This document shows positions 1 through 8,538 of a DNA stretch of 64,000 bases, one piece after another; the first letter of the stretch is position 1, and each line of letters opens with the position of its first letter. The position numbers and the translations under genes are program-made. This DNA is from Bradyrhizobium sp. STM 3843 (GTDB lineage Bacteria; Pseudomonadota; Alphaproteobacteria; Rhizobiales; Xanthobacteraceae). A model generated the notes under the pieces. That model was given only the letters and a program-made list of their open reading frames with translations. It did not search any database and was not told where the DNA came from. Location of the stretch: positions 35,496-99,495 of the forward strand of contig NZ_CAFK01000014.1 in the NCBI RefSeq assembly GCF_000239815.1, written 5' to 3'.

Positions 1-168
1 CGTCACGTCGGAGGTGCTGAGGAACAGGGTCGAAAGCAGGATCAGCGCGATACCGCGGAACGGCCGGTCGGCACGCGCGGGCGCACGACGTCGCGTCAAC
101 GGCTTTTTCTGCGGCAATGGGAGCGCTGCGTTATCACGCCTCGCGGCTGCGCCGTGGGGCGGAGTCAC
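1..168 (-). CDS. EamA/DMT-family transporter, N-terminal part (runs off the window)
   Basis: Only the first 56 codons are in the window; the gene continues past position 1. Translating the minus strand gives a polar, proline- and arginine-rich tail of about 35 residues followed by the start of a hydrophobic helix reading RGIALILLSTLFLSTSDVT. That pattern resembles the first membrane helix of drug/metabolite (EamA) exporters of rhizobia. No ATG lies in frame upstream, so I chose the GTG at 168, which has GAGGTC about 7 bases before it. A TTG nearer the helix (the leucine in LPLPQKK) is an alternative start. The family call rests on one helix and is a recollection of family sequences, so it is tentative. 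Confidence 0.5.
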   Translation of the reverse strand, partial: MTPPHGAAARRDNAALPLPQKKPLTRRRAPARADRPFRGIALILLSTLFLSTSDVT

Positions 169-325
169 GATCGACCTCGATTTGCAGTGATGTGGAACGA
201 CTCGGGTGAGGCCCGACAAAACGTCATTCGGCCGGCGACGGCAACCCGCAGAAATCGGGCAGCCGATATGCGCGTTTACACGGCTCGCGCGCAATGCACG
301 GTAACAATCCGTGAGCGATGCTGCG

Positions 326-1165
326 CTACAGCATGGGCAGTCCGCGCGGCTTCGGTCCGCGCGGGAAGGCGCGATCGAGCGCGGCGATCTCAGCCGCGGT
401 CAGCTCGAGGTCGCCGGCCGCGGCATTTTCGGCCGCATGCTCGGGCGAGCCTGCTTTCGGAATCGCAAACAGCCCTGACGCTCGGGTCAGGAAGGCGAGC
501 GCGACCTGGCGCGGCGTCGCCGCATGCGCGTTTGCAATCCGTTGCAGCAGCTGCCCGCCCGGACTGGCGGGCGCCGGAAAATCGTCATGGCCGAACGGCG
601 AATAGGCGACCACGGCGACGCCATGCTGGCCACACCAGGGGATCACCGCGTGTTCGATCGCACGCTCCTGCAAATGATAAAGCACCTGATTGCAGGCGAT
701 CTGGCCCTCGCCTGCGACATCGCGCAGCTCCTCGAGATCGTCGACGTCAAAGTTGCTGACGCCCCAGCTCTTGATCTTCCCGGCGCGCTTCAGCTCCTCG
801 AAGGCAGTAACCGTGTCGGCAAGCGGATACGACCCGCGCCAGTGCAACAAATAACAATCAAGCGCGTCGGTCTTCAGCCGCTTCAGCGAGCGCTCGCAGG
901 CGGTGATGGTGCCACGGCGCGAGGCGTTGCTCGGCAGCACCTTGGAGACCAGGAATGCCTCATCACGCCGGCCGGCGATGGCCTCGGCAATGACAAGCTC
1001 GGCATCGCCGTACATCTCGGCGGTGTCGATGTGACTCATGCCGAGATCGAGCCCGCGCTGCAGCGCCGCGACGGCGCGCTTGCGATCGCCGTGGTCGAGA
1101 TGCCAGGTGCCCTGCCCGATGACGGAGACGTCAGGCCCGCCGGTTCCGAAGGTCTTGTGCTTCAT
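326..1165 (-). CDS. aldo/keto reductase
   Basis: A 279-residue soluble NAD(P)H-dependent oxidoreductase with the expected (beta/alpha)8 family length. The catalytic tetrad is visible: Asp47 and Tyr52 in HIDTAEMYG, Lys75 in FLVSKVLP and His108 in CYLLHW. The C-terminal IPKAGSPEH segment matches the cofactor-phosphate loop of bacterial members. The substrate cannot be read from sequence. An upstream in-frame ATG at 1237 would add 24 residues, but that stretch runs into the palindromic repeat at 1222 and lacks family similarity, so the start [10 protein letters not shown] at 1165 is preferred. It is a single gene with a repeat element behind its 5' end, and no operon partner is visible. Confidence 0.88.
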   Translation of the reverse strand: MKHKTFGTGGPDVSVIGQGTWHLDHGDRKRAVAALQRGLDLGMSHIDTAEMYGDAELVIAEAIAGRRDEAFLVSKVLPSNASRRGTITACERSLKRLKTDALDCYLLHWRGSYPLADTVTAFEELKRAGKIKSWGVSNFDVDDLEELRDVAGEGQIACNQVLYHLQERAIEHAVIPWCGQHGVAVVAYSPFGHDDFPAPASPGGQLLQRIANAHAATPRQVALAFLTRASGLFAIPKAGSPEHAAENAAAGDLELTAAEIAALDRAFPRGPKPRGLPML

Positions 1166-1221
1166 GGCCGACGTATAGCGGAGATGCTTGATGGCGTCGA
1201 TTGCAGCAAATATCAAAGCGC

Positions 1222-1369
1222 CGTCATTCCGGGGCACGCGAAGCGTGAACCCGGAATCTCGAACTTATGGAAATGGATGCAAGCCAATGTCGAGATTCCG
1301 GGTTCGACGCTGGCGCGTCGCCCCGGAATGACGAGCAAGTGGCAACGCGCCCCGGAACGGCGAGCAAGT
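1222..1369. repeat. palindromic intergenic repeat, copy 1, with duplicated end
   Basis: An imperfect palindrome with arms of about 40 bases: the left arm begins CGTCATTCCGGGGC at 1222 and the right arm ends GCCCCGGAATGACG at 1333, with inner arms GAACCCGGAATCTCGA and TCGAGATTCCGGGTTC. The terminal motif is then repeated once: GCCCCGGAATGACGAGCAAGT (1320-1340) is followed 29 bases on by a copy with two changes (1349-1369). The element ends three bases before the nasC stop codon. The same family occurs at 16394. Such elements are common between genes in Bradyrhizobium and Rhodopseudomonas (from memory). Confidence 0.85.
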
Positions 1370-1371
1370 CT

Positions 1372-4065
1372 CTAGCCTGTCGCGGCGAGATCGGGCGCTT
1401 GCGCCGGTGCCGCCGCGATCAACCGCTTCAGCTCGGGAACACACGAGCCGCAATTGGTGCCGGCCTTCAGCTGCGCGCCGATGGCGGCGGGCGTCCGCGC
1501 GCCGGCGGCGATCGCGTCGCAGATCGTATTGCGGCCGACGCCAAAACAGGCGCAGACGATCGGACCGCCGCTGGCGGCACCCTCGGGCGCCCGCCCCGAG
1601 AACAGCATGCGACGCTGCTCGTCATCGAGCGCCCCGGCTGCGAACATGTCCTTCACGACATTCCAGTCACCGGCGTCATGTGCGGGGCCGACGAACAAAC
1701 AGGTCTCGATGCGCGTGCCGGCGAATGATGCCGCGCGATAGACCCCGCCGCCGAAATCCGTGTATTCGGCGAGATCCTCGCTCGTACGCGCCTTCAGCCA
1801 GGCCGGCCAGCGCGCGAGGTCGCCATTGTCGGCGAACAGATAGCCGAACCCGCCTGCGACCGTCGCGCGCGCCCACCACAAATTCTGCGGCAGCGAAAGC
1901 TCGGTGCGCGACAGCACGAAGCCGCGGAACACATATTCGTAAGGCACGATCGCGGCCGGCGTCGCCTTCATCTCCGGCTGGCCGGAGAACGGATCGGTCG
2001 CCGAGCCCACCAGCGCCCCAACGCGCGCGTGCGAGGCGTTGGTCTCGTTCCAATGGATCGGCGCGAACAGCATGCCGCGCTGCTGCCGCTCGCTCACGAC
2101 GACCTTCAGGATGCCCTGGCCATGGTCGGTGGTGATCCGGGCAAAACCGTCGTGAACCAGGCCATATTTCAGCGCATCGTCCGGGTGCACCTCGACGAAC
2201 GGCTCCGGCAGATGCGCGCCGAGTCGCGGACTCAAGCCAGTGCGCGTCATCGTGTGCCACTGGTCGCGAATGCGCCCGGTGTTGAGCCGCAACGGCCGCC
2301 CCGGCGTGGTTTCGGTGCGCAGCGCCGGCACATCCGGCGCGATGAAGCGGGCCTTACGGTCATTGGTGAAGAAGCCGCCGTCCGCGAAGAAGCGCGCCCA
2401 GGGCGGCGTGCCTTCACGCGCCGGCCATTGCACCGGCGCCATGGCGTCATAGTCTTCGTCCGACAACGACCGGAGCGCACCGATATCGAAATCGCGCGCG
2501 CCATTGTTCTCGAACGCCGACAGCGCGGCATGCTCGCGGAAAACATCCGCCGCGGAGCTGTAGTTGAAGGCCGCGCCAAAGCCCAGGCGCTTGGCGACCT
2601 CGCTCACAATCCACCAGTCCGGCTTGGCCTCGCCCGGAGCCTCCAGGAAGGCGTGCTGGCGCGAGATGCGCCGCTCGGAATTCGTCACCGTGCCGGACTT
2701 TTCGCCCCACGCCTGCGCAGGCAACAGGACGTGCACGCCGGCGTTCACGGTGTCGTTGGAGCGCACATTCTCCGAGACCACGAACAGCTCGAGCTTCTTC
2801 AGCGCCGCGCGGACCAGGTCTGCATCGGGCAGCGAGACCGCTGGATTGGTGCCGATCACCCACAGCGCCTTGATCTCGCCGCGCGCGATCGCCTCGAACA
2901 TCTGAACCGCCTTCAGCCCCTCATGGGTGGCGATATCGGGCGCCTTCCAGAACCGCCGGACACGATCGATGTCGGGCGGCGTGAAGCCCATGTGAGCAGC
3001 GAGCTGATTGGCGAGGCCGCCGACCTCGCGGCCGCCCATCGCGTTGGGCTGGCCGGTCAAGGAGAACGGCGCCGCACCGGGCTTGCCGATACGACCGGTG
3101 GCAAGATGGCAATTGAGGATGGCGTTGACCTTGTCGGTGCCCTGCGCCGACTGGTTGACGCCCTGCGAATACAGCGTGACGACGCGCGGCGTATCGCGGA
3201 ACAGCTTGAAGAACGCTGCGACGTCGGCTTCCGAGAGGCCCGTGGCCAGGGCGGTGGCCGCGACGCTGCCGGCGATGCTGCGGGCCCGCGCCAGCGCGTC
3301 GTCAAATCCGCTGGTGTGGCGTTCGATATAGTCGCGATCGAGCACGCCGTGATCGGCGAGATGCACCAGCAGCCCGGAGAACAGCGCAGTGTCGGTGCCG
3401 GGCTTCACACCCAGGAACAGATCGGCTTCGCTCGACGTGTCGGTGCGGCGCGGATCGATCACGACGAATTTGGCACCGCGGCTCTGCTTGTTGGCGAGCA
3501 TGCGCTGATACAGCACCGGATGACACCAGGCGGCATTCGAGCCGACAAAGACCAGGAGATCGGCGAGCTCGAGATCCTCATAGGTACCCGGCACGGTGTC
3601 GGCGCCGAAGGCCCGGCGATGGCCGGCGACCGACGAGGCCATGCAGAGCCGGGAGTTGGTGTCGACATTGGCCGTGCCGATAAACCCCTTCATCAGCTTG
3701 TTGGCGACGTAGTAGTCTTCGGTCAACATCTGGCCGGACAGATAGAACGCCACCGCGTCGGCGCCGTCGCGGGCGACGATGTGCTTGAGCCGGTGCGCGA
3801 CATGGTCCAGCGCATCGCTCCAGGCCACGCGCTCCATCACGCCCTTGCAGCGGATCATCGGATGGAGCAGCCGCCCGTCCTGGGCGAGCGTCTCGCCGAG
3901 CGCGGAGCCCTTCGAACAAAGCCGGCCGAGATTGGCCGGATGGGTCGGGTCACCCGCAATGGCCGCCCCGCCCTGGCCGTCAGGCGTGGCGAGCACGCCA
4001 CAACCGACGCCACAATAAGGACAGGTGGTGCGCACGCTGCGCAGGCTCGGATCGACAACATTCAT
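1372..4065 (-). CDS. nasC: assimilatory nitrate reductase, catalytic subunit
   Basis: An 897-residue cytoplasmic molybdoenzyme that reduces nitrate to nitrite with electrons from its partner flavoprotein. The N-terminal [4Fe-4S] ligands are Cys15, Cys18, Cys22 (TCPYCGVGCG) and Cys50 (GRLCSKG). The molybdopterin (bis-MGD) domains follow, including the YSQGVNQS and GQPNAMGGREVGG stretches. A C-terminal BFD-like [2Fe-2S] domain sits at about 838-880, with Cys838, Cys840, Cys872 and Cys875. No Tat signal is present, as expected for an assimilatory enzyme. The start at 4065 (MNVVDPSL) was chosen over one 16 codons upstream because the extra residues are a basic, non-conserved tail. It is the last gene of the operon, 19 bases after flp. 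Confidence 0.93.
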   Translation of the reverse strand: MNVVDPSLRSVRTTCPYCGVGCGVLATPDGQGGAAIAGDPTHPANLGRLCSKGSALGETLAQDGRLLHPMIRCKGVMERVAWSDALDHVAHRLKHIVARDGADAVAFYLSGQMLTEDYYVANKLMKGFIGTANVDTNSRLCMASSVAGHRRAFGADTVPGTYEDLELADLLVFVGSNAAWCHPVLYQRMLANKQSRGAKFVVIDPRRTDTSSEADLFLGVKPGTDTALFSGLLVHLADHGVLDRDYIERHTSGFDDALARARSIAGSVAATALATGLSEADVAAFFKLFRDTPRVVTLYSQGVNQSAQGTDKVNAILNCHLATGRIGKPGAAPFSLTGQPNAMGGREVGGLANQLAAHMGFTPPDIDRVRRFWKAPDIATHEGLKAVQMFEAIARGEIKALWVIGTNPAVSLPDADLVRAALKKLELFVVSENVRSNDTVNAGVHVLLPAQAWGEKSGTVTNSERRISRQHAFLEAPGEAKPDWWIVSEVAKRLGFGAAFNYSSAADVFREHAALSAFENNGARDFDIGALRSLSDEDYDAMAPVQWPAREGTPPWARFFADGGFFTNDRKARFIAPDVPALRTETTPGRPLRLNTGRIRDQWHTMTRTGLSPRLGAHLPEPFVEVHPDDALKYGLVHDGFARITTDHGQGILKVVVSERQQRGMLFAPIHWNETNASHARVGALVGSATDPFSGQPEMKATPAAIVPYEYVFRGFVLSRTELSLPQNLWWARATVAGGFGYLFADNGDLARWPAWLKARTSEDLAEYTDFGGGVYRAASFAGTRIETCLFVGPAHDAGDWNVVKDMFAAGALDDEQRRMLFSGRAPEGAASGGPIVCACFGVGRNTICDAIAAGARTPAAIGAQLKAGTNCGSCVPELKRLIAAAPAQAPDLAATG

Positions 4066-4084
4066 GGTCGTGCGTGGTCCCTCT

Positions 4085-5293
4085 TCACGCGGCTTTCGGC
4101 CGCGCCCGGCCAAACATCATCTCAGTCCTGATCGGCGCGATCTGTTCGCGCGCGCGGATCAGATCGCGATACCAGAGCGCGTCCTGGGTGTCGCCGATCA
4201 GCACCGCGCCGGTGAGGCGTCCCTCGGCGATCACCAGCTTCTTGTAGATGCCGCGCCTGAAATCCTTGAGCACGATCGCTTCGCTGCCGTCGGCGCCGAT
4301 ATAGTCTCCGGCCGAAAACACCGAGACACCGGAGACCTTGAGGTTGGTCGCGACGACGCTGCCCTGATAGCTCGCGGTCGCGCCGGCCAAATGCCGCGCC
4401 AGCACGCGCGCCTGCTCATGCGCCGGCTCGACCAGCCCATAGCAGGTGCCGCGATGCTCGGCGCATTCGCCGAGCGCGAAGATGTCCGGCGCGCTGCTCT
4501 GCATCTGATCGTCGATCACGATGCCGCGGTTGACGGCAAGGCCCCCTTCCTTGGCCAGCGCAATATTCGGCCTGATGCCGGCGGCAAAGATCACCGCCTC
4601 GGCTGCAATGCGACGGCCGTCCGCCAGTTCGACGGCTTCCACCTTGCCATCTCCGTCGATGCGCGCCGTGTTGGCATTGAGCAGCACCTCGATGCCCTTG
4701 CGCTCGACCAGGGACTTCAGCAGTGCCGCGGCCGGCGGATCGAGCTGCCGCTCCATCAGCCGATCCATCAGATGCACCAGCGTCACCGGTGCGCCGGCCC
4801 GGGCGAGCCCATAGGCCGCTTCCAGCCCGAGCAGTCCGCCCCCGACCACGACGACGCGCTTCTTCTGCGCAGCCAGGGCCAGGAGAATATCCGCATCGCG
4901 ACTGTCGCGGAATGTATGCACCCCGGCCAGCTCGACGCCCGGCACGTTCAGCCGGATCGGCAGCGAGCCGGTCGCCAGCACCAGCTTGGAGAACGCTATG
5001 CTCTCATCGTTCTCGATTTTCAGCTCGCGCCGTCCAACGTCGATCTCGGTGACCCGCGTTCCGTATTTCAAGGTCACGCCGCGCTCGCGCCACCATGACG
5101 CGGCCTTCAGCTCGATCTCGTGCGAGCCGACCTCGCCCGCCAGCACCGACGACAACAGCACCCGGTTGTAGGCGAGCCTCGGCTCTTCGCCGATCACGGC
5201 GATCGCGTAGCGGCCGAGCGCCGTCTTCGACAACTCCTCGACCAGCCTGGCTGCGGCCATGCCGTTGCCGACGATGACAAGAGGTTCGCTCAA
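4085..5293 (-). CDS. flp: FAD-dependent NAD(P)H oxidoreductase of the nitrate-assimilation operon
   Basis: A 402-residue pyridine-nucleotide-disulfide-type flavoprotein. The FAD dinucleotide-binding motif is VIVGNGMAA at residues 6-14, the NAD(P)H motif is VVVVGGGLLGLEAA near residue 146, and IFALGECAEHRG is the second FAD motif. It resembles the N-terminal half of the NirB/NasB nitrite reductase subunit without the sirohaem part. In Bradyrhizobium the homologous Flp is the electron donor for NasC and for the haemoglobin Bjgb. The start codon is TTG (5291-5293); a GGAG lies 9 bases upstream, within the stop region of bjgb, so translation is probably coupled. It lies 5 bases after bjgb. Confidence 0.85.
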   Translation of the reverse strand: MSEPLVIVGNGMAAARLVEELSKTALGRYAIAVIGEEPRLAYNRVLLSSVLAGEVGSHEIELKAASWWRERGVTLKYGTRVTEIDVGRRELKIENDESIAFSKLVLATGSLPIRLNVPGVELAGVHTFRDSRDADILLALAAQKKRVVVVGGGLLGLEAAYGLARAGAPVTLVHLMDRLMERQLDPPAAALLKSLVERKGIEVLLNANTARIDGDGKVEAVELADGRRIAAEAVIFAAGIRPNIALAKEGGLAVNRGIVIDDQMQSSAPDIFALGECAEHRGTCYGLVEPAHEQARVLARHLAGATASYQGSVVATNLKVSGVSVFSAGDYIGADGSEAIVLKDFRRGIYKKLVIAEGRLTGAVLIGDTQDALWYRDLIRAREQIAPIRTEMMFGRARPKAA

Positions 5294-5298
5294 CCGCT

Positions 5299-5724
5299 CT
5301 ACTCCGCCGCTTCTTTCTTGTCGTAGGCTTCCGCGATCATGTAGCTCGACAGCGTGCCATAGGCCGCGCTCCAGGCTTCGGCGACCTCGGGCGTCCAGGC
5401 ATCGCCCAAGCCCTTCTCCAGGGTCCAGAGCAGTGCGCCACCGACCACCGGGTAGTGCTCAGCCTTGGCGCCATAACCGACGTGACGTGTGGCCAGCGCG
5501 CTCGCCGCCGGCAGGATGGATGGGAGGTTGGTGAGGCCGTTGACGACCACCGCGAGCGTCCCCATCAGCTTCTTGCGCTGCTCGGTGAGATCGTCGGGAA
5601 ACAGGGCGCGGACCTGCGGCGCCACCTCGAACAGGCGATCGTAGAAGATGATCGCGGCCTGATCGGAAATCGGCGCGACCTTGGCGAAGCTGTCTTGAAC
5701 CAGTGCAATTTGGGCAGGCGTCAT
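5299..5724 (-). CDS. bjgb: single-domain bacterial haemoglobin (NO detoxification)
   Basis: A 141-residue globin of the flavohaemoglobin type without the reductase domain. Visible haem-pocket residues are Tyr28 (B10, in IFYDRLFE) and the proximal His81 in ATRHVGYG, followed by HYPVVGGALL, the usual signature around helix F-G. In Bradyrhizobium the homologue Bjgb removes the nitric oxide formed during nitrate assimilation, probably with Flp as reductase; the adjacent flp gene fits that. The start at MTPAQIALV (5724) was chosen because the preceding 23 in-frame codons run into the intercistronic hairpin and show no globin similarity. Confidence 0.88.
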   Translation of the reverse strand: MTPAQIALVQDSFAKVAPISDQAAIIFYDRLFEVAPQVRALFPDDLTEQRKKLMGTLAVVVNGLTNLPSILPAASALATRHVGYGAKAEHYPVVGGALLWTLEKGLGDAWTPEVAEAWSAAYGTLSSYMIAEAYDKKEAAE

Positions 5725-5765
5725 AGGGGCGATCCGTTTGGTTTGAGGGAAAGCCGTTAGTCGGA

Positions 5766-5801
5766 CAAAGCGGATGGTGGTTCGATCCACCATCCGCTTT
5801 G
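5766..5801 (-). terminator. intercistronic hairpin between narK and bjgb
   Basis: A perfect 15-base-pair inverted repeat with a 6-base loop: CAAAGCGGATGGTGG, loop TTCGAT, then its complement. It begins 5 bases after the narK stop codon. No run of T follows on the minus strand, so it is more likely a partial terminator, processing site or mRNA stabiliser that sets the narK:bjgb ratio than a full stop. Confidence 0.6.
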
Positions 5802-5806
5802 CAACG

Positions 5807-7189
5807 TCAGATCCGGGCCTCGGCGAGGCTCGCTGCGCCCGCCGATTCCGGCGCGCGGCGCAGGTAGAACCACCAGGTCAACCCCAGGCACAGCGCGTAG
5901 AAGCAGAGATAGACGATCAGCGCGGTCTGCGGGCCGCCGGTCGCCGCGATCGACTTGCCGAAGCCGCTCGGGATGAAATAGCCCCCGACCGCGCCGATCG
6001 CGCCGATGAAGCCGACTGCCGCGCCGCTTTCGATGCTCGCTTTCTTCAGCGCGCCGGCACGTGCCACATCGCCCTGGCCCTTCACCTTGTGCAGATTCTC
6101 CTCGCGGAAGATCGAGGGGATCATGCGGTAGGTCGAGCCGTTGCCGATGCCGGTGGTGACGAACAGAACCAGGAACGAACCCAGGAAGCCGGTGAAGTCC
6201 TTGACGCCGACGAAATAGAGCACGCCGATCGTTGCGGCCACCATCGCGATGAAATTCCAGAAAGTGATGATGGCGCCGCCGACACGGTCAGCCAACAGGC
6301 CGCCCAGTGGACGGGACAGCGAGCCGACCAGCGGGCCCAGGAACGCGATTGCGATGGTGATCGCTGGAAACTGCGTCTTGATGAGCAGCGGAAATGCCGC
6401 CGAATAGCCGATGAAGGAGCCGAAGGTGCCGATATAGATGAACGACATGATCCAGGTGTGCTTGCGCTTGACGATCGCAAGCTGGTTCTTGATCGACGCC
6501 TTGGCCGAGGTCAGGTTGTTCATGAAGAAGATGGCACCGAACACCGCGATCGCGATCGGCAGCACCCACATCAGGCCGGCATTCTGCAGGTAGACACCGC
6601 CGACCGGGCTTGCCTGGTACAGGTTGATGATGCCGAGACCCATCAGGATCGGTGTCAGGAGCTGCACGCTGGACACGCCGATATTGCCGCCGGCTGCGTT
6701 CAACCCCAGGGCCCAGCCCTTCATGCGATCGGGATAGAAGAAGGAGATGTTGGTCATCGACGAGGCGAAGTTGCCGCCGCCGAGGCCCGCGGTCGAGGCG
6801 ACCAGCAGCATCAGCCAGAACGGCGTGTCGGGATGACTGACGAAATAGGCCAACGCCAGGGTCGGAATGAACAGGATCGATGCGGAGAAGATGGTCCAGT
6901 TGCGGCCGCCGAACGTGGTGACGGCGAAGGTATAGGGGAAGCGCATCAGCGCCCCGATCAGGCCGGGCACCGCCACCAGTTGGAACAGCTCGTCCGTCGA
7001 ATAGTGAAAGCCGGCCTGCGGCAGCTTGGTCGTGACGATGGACCAGATCAGCCAGACCGAGAAGCCAATGTGCTCGGCGACGATCGACCAGATCAGGTTG
7101 CGCCGGGCGATGGTCTTGCCCGTCGTATTCCAAAACGTCTCGTCCTCGGGATTCCAATCCGAAATCCAGGTCGGGTTCTGTTGGCTCAT
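5807..7189 (-). CDS. narK: nitrate/nitrite transporter, MFS (NarK/NasA family)
   Basis: A 460-residue inner-membrane protein with about 12 hydrophobic segments. Family features include the motif-A-like RFPYTFAVTTFGGRNW, the glycine-rich GLGGGNFASSMTNISFFYP and the second signature GNGSTYRMIP, all characteristic of nitrate/nitrite porters. It is the first gene of narK-bjgb-flp-nasC and would bring in nitrate or export nitrite. The start MSQQNPTW at 7189 has AGGACAG just upstream; an in-frame start 13 codons earlier lacks this. A sigma-54-like promoter and a short leader hairpin lie upstream, in keeping with nitrogen control. Confidence 0.93.
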   Translation of the reverse strand: MSQQNPTWISDWNPEDETFWNTTGKTIARRNLIWSIVAEHIGFSVWLIWSIVTTKLPQAGFHYSTDELFQLVAVPGLIGALMRFPYTFAVTTFGGRNWTIFSASILFIPTLALAYFVSHPDTPFWLMLLVASTAGLGGGNFASSMTNISFFYPDRMKGWALGLNAAGGNIGVSSVQLLTPILMGLGIINLYQASPVGGVYLQNAGLMWVLPIAIAVFGAIFFMNNLTSAKASIKNQLAIVKRKHTWIMSFIYIGTFGSFIGYSAAFPLLIKTQFPAITIAIAFLGPLVGSLSRPLGGLLADRVGGAIITFWNFIAMVAATIGVLYFVGVKDFTGFLGSFLVLFVTTGIGNGSTYRMIPSIFREENLHKVKGQGDVARAGALKKASIESGAAVGFIGAIGAVGGYFIPSGFGKSIAATGGPQTALIVYLCFYALCLGLTWWFYLRRAPESAGAASLAEARI

Positions 7190-7231
7190 TCTGCTGTCCT
7201 TCAACGATGCGCGCACGCATGGGTGCACGCT

Positions 7232-7246
7232 CTGGGGAGGCCCCAG
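7232..7246 (-). promoter_or_regulatory. narK: leader hairpin upstream of narK
   Basis: CTGGGG-AGG-CCCCAG (plus-strand reading) is a 6-bp GC-only stem with a 3-base loop in the presumed narK 5' leader, 42 bases before the start codon. Nitrate-assimilation leaders controlled by the NasT antiterminator carry such hairpins, and this one is a candidate. No U-run follows, so function is not proven by sequence. Confidence 0.35.
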
Positions 7247-7316
7247 GCTGGCGGTTTCAAATGTCAGGTGATGTGAGCTCGGGCGACGGCGTCAGTGGCG
7301 TCTGCAAGCTCCTTCA

Positions 7317-7333
7317 TTCAAGCTTCGTGCCAG
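7317..7333 (-). promoter_or_regulatory. narK: sigma-54-type promoter for narK-bjgb-flp-nasC
   Basis: The minus strand reads CTGGCACGAAGCTTGAA. This matches the -24/-12 consensus TGGCACG-N4-TTGCW except that the -12 GC is GA. The spacing between elements is exact. Transcription would start near 7305 and give a leader of about 115 bases. Control by NtrC and RpoN fits nitrate assimilation genes. Confidence 0.55.
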
Positions 7334-7473
7334 TCGCCACAAAACAATTTATATAATGATATCAGCTATTTAAACGTGCTCATAAATAGACCAGCAGAAT
7401 CTGGGCGCTCCTAAATTTTGCGATTCGCCCACCTCCTGTGCAACGCACAAAAAGTGGGCAGATCTCGCCCGCG

Positions 7474-8391
7474 CTACTCCGCAGCCTCAGCGGCTGTTGC
7501 GCCCAGCGGCTTGGGAGCCACTCCGGCACCCGGCTTCATTCGGAAATCATAGGTCATCAGGTGCCAGGGCGTCGTCGCGAGCTTGCCATCCGGCATCACC
7601 GGATCGGTGCGCCGCTCGACTTGCGCGATGAGTTCGTCCTTCACGCCGAACACGACGTCGCTGTCGAGATAATCGTCCCCGCTAATGAAGACGTGCGTGA
7701 CAAGCGGCTCGTGGCCCTTGGCGTCGACCAGGAAATGGACATGCGCCGGCCGCATCGCATGAGGGCGCGTCTGCAGAACCATCGCGCCGACCGGACCATC
7801 GGTCGGGATCGGATAGCTGCGGGGCAGGACGGTGCGGAAGAAGAAGCGACCGTCGCTGTCGGTCATAAAGCGCGCCCGCGACGACGGGCCTTCGCTCTGA
7901 TAGCCCGGCCGCTGCGAATCGTAGAGGCCCTCGTCGTCGGCGTGCCAGACATCCACGGCCGCACCGGCCAGCGGTGCACCGCTGACATCGGTGACGCGGG
8001 CCTGCACGAACATCTTCTCGCCTGCGAGCTTTTCGGAAATGTCGGTCCCGTGGGGCATGACCCTGTGTTCGCCGACATAGAACGGGCCGAGCACCGTCGT
8101 CTCGGTCGCGCCGGCGCGCTCGCGATGATTGACCGCGTCGACCAGCATGGAGACGCCGAGCACATCGGAGAGCAGGATGAACTCCTGCCGGGTGTCGCTG
8201 CATTTCTGCCCGGTGCGGGTCAGGAAGTCGATTGCCGCGGCCCATTCGTCGAAGGTGAGGTCCGTCTTGCGGACGTAATCGTGCAGCGACTTCACTAATT
8301 CCTGCAGCAGGAATTTCGTCCGCGGATTGGACGCGTGCTCGAAGCTCGCAACCACGGCCTCGGTCAGCTGGGCTTCGTTGAATTGTGTCAT
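7474..8391 (-). CDS. intradiol ring-cleavage dioxygenase (hydroxyquinol 1,2-dioxygenase-like)
   Basis: A 305-residue soluble non-haem Fe(III) enzyme that would open catechol or hydroxyquinol rings between the hydroxyls. Residues 1-100 form the helical dioxygenase N-domain (FEHASNPRTKFLLQEL, QEFILLSDVLGVS), and the catalytic beta-sandwich follows. The four iron ligands are visible: Tyr157 (GLYDSQ), Tyr193 (RSYPIPTDG), His217 and His219 (RPAHVHF). Having both the N-domain and this length favours the catechol/hydroxyquinol branch over protocatechuate dioxygenase. No maleylacetate reductase or regulator lies next to it, so the substrate is uncertain. GGGAGGACC precedes the ATG at 8391. It is divergent from the serine hydrolase gene. 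Confidence 0.88.
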   Translation of the reverse strand: MTQFNEAQLTEAVVASFEHASNPRTKFLLQELVKSLHDYVRKTDLTFDEWAAAIDFLTRTGQKCSDTRQEFILLSDVLGVSMLVDAVNHRERAGATETTVLGPFYVGEHRVMPHGTDISEKLAGEKMFVQARVTDVSGAPLAGAAVDVWHADDEGLYDSQRPGYQSEGPSSRARFMTDSDGRFFFRTVLPRSYPIPTDGPVGAMVLQTRPHAMRPAHVHFLVDAKGHEPLVTHVFISGDDYLDSDVVFGVKDELIAQVERRTDPVMPDGKLATTPWHLMTYDFRMKPGAGVAPKPLGATAAEAAE

Positions 8392-8538
8392 TGGCGGTCC
8401 TCCCTTGCGGCGAGGCTACACCAGGCATGTTACTTCTGTAAGCCAGCTCCCTTGGAATTGAAGCCGATTTTCGGTTATCAGGGGCATGTCGTGAAGAGGA
8501 CAACGCAACCAAACCCGCACGACTGATGGAGACGCCCG

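Noticed and set aside
2029..4131. A 700-codon open frame on the plus strand opposite nasC
   Set aside because: It is antisense to a well-supported nitrate reductase and made of the arginine- and aspartate-rich codons produced by the GC-rich complementary strand. No motif or start signal was seen.
5774..7276. A 500-codon plus-strand frame opposite narK
   Set aside because: It is an antisense shadow of a clear membrane transporter and reads as a hydrophilic D/H/Q/R-rich peptide with no domain.
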